Origin: RGIG4074 sp964459165
GTDB lineage: Bacteria; Bacillota; Clostridia; Christensenellales; Borkfalkiaceae
Length of the DNA stretch: 24,520 nucleotides
Assembly (NCBI GenBank): GCA_964459165.1
Contig: CAYWKM010000023.1
Coordinates: 1 to 24,520 of the forward strand
Direction of reading: 5' to 3'
This document shows positions 24,495 to 24,520 of the stretch, piece by piece. The notes beneath the pieces are model-generated. The model searched no databases. It was not told the DNA's origin and worked only from the letters and a program-made list of their open reading frames with translations. Numbering within the stretch: the stretch's first letter is position 1; each line of letters starts with the position of its first letter. The translations under genes were made by a program, and so were the position numbers.

Positions 24495-24520
24495 AGTCTT
24501 AATAGCTTGAACTTCTTTAC

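Noticed and set aside
1..24520. CRISPR array, insertion sequence, prophage or toxin-antitoxin module
   Set aside because: Looked for evenly spaced repeats, transposase or integrase motifs and small paired genes; none seen.

Overview
This window looks like chromosomal DNA from a Clostridia-type member of the Bacillota (Firmicutes), probably an uncultured gut relative. The support is indirect: paired glgC and glgD, a DnaD-domain primosome protein, a DUF951 protein, a short Gram-positive type signal peptidase I, the UPF0237/UPF0210 pair, strong AGGAG-type ribosome binding sites and TTGACA/TATAAT-like promoters. Order or family cannot be fixed from the sequence alone. I see no phage, insertion sequence, CRISPR array or toxin-antitoxin pair, so most of the window is core metabolism and housekeeping.

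Positions 32-10265 (+) form a glycogen gene cluster: branching enzyme glgB, ADP-glucose pyrophosphorylase glgC, its non-catalytic-looking partner glgD, glycogen synthase glgA, glycogen phosphorylase glgP, and an intracellular GH13 alpha-glucan hydrolase. GlgC/GlgD would make ADP-glucose, GlgA would extend chains, GlgB would branch them, GlgP would release glucose-1-phosphate, and the GH13 enzyme would trim maltodextrins or branches. A promoter overlapped by a perfect 11-bp dyad lies between glgD and glgA. A bidirectional terminator closes the cluster.

Positions 10336-12063 (-) encode a DnaD-type replication protein whose C-terminus resembles the N-terminal zinc-binding region of a DnaC/DnaI helicase loader, with no ATPase domain following. 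Its promoter faces the promoter of the rightward gene set, and the two predicted transcripts overlap at their 5' ends.

Positions 12249-21733 (+) are closely packed: a large alpha/beta-hydrolase-like protein lacking the catalytic serine, a DUF951 protein, signal peptidase I (lepB), two uncharacterised two-helix membrane proteins, an ACT-domain protein with its UPF0210 partner, oligoendopeptidase F, replicative helicase dnaB, and threonylcarbamoyl-AMP synthase.

Positions 21765-24520 (+) hold rpiB, a 619-bp stretch without an intact gene that may be decayed coding DNA, upp (uracil salvage), a peptidase E-like protein, and a tRNA-Leu(CAG). The order tsaC-rpiB-upp echoes the ywlC-rpiB-upp neighbourhood of Bacillus. 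The observations most worth a second look are the DnaD/zinc-domain fusion, the serine-less hydrolase, the face-to-face promoters, and the dyad-covered glgA promoter.
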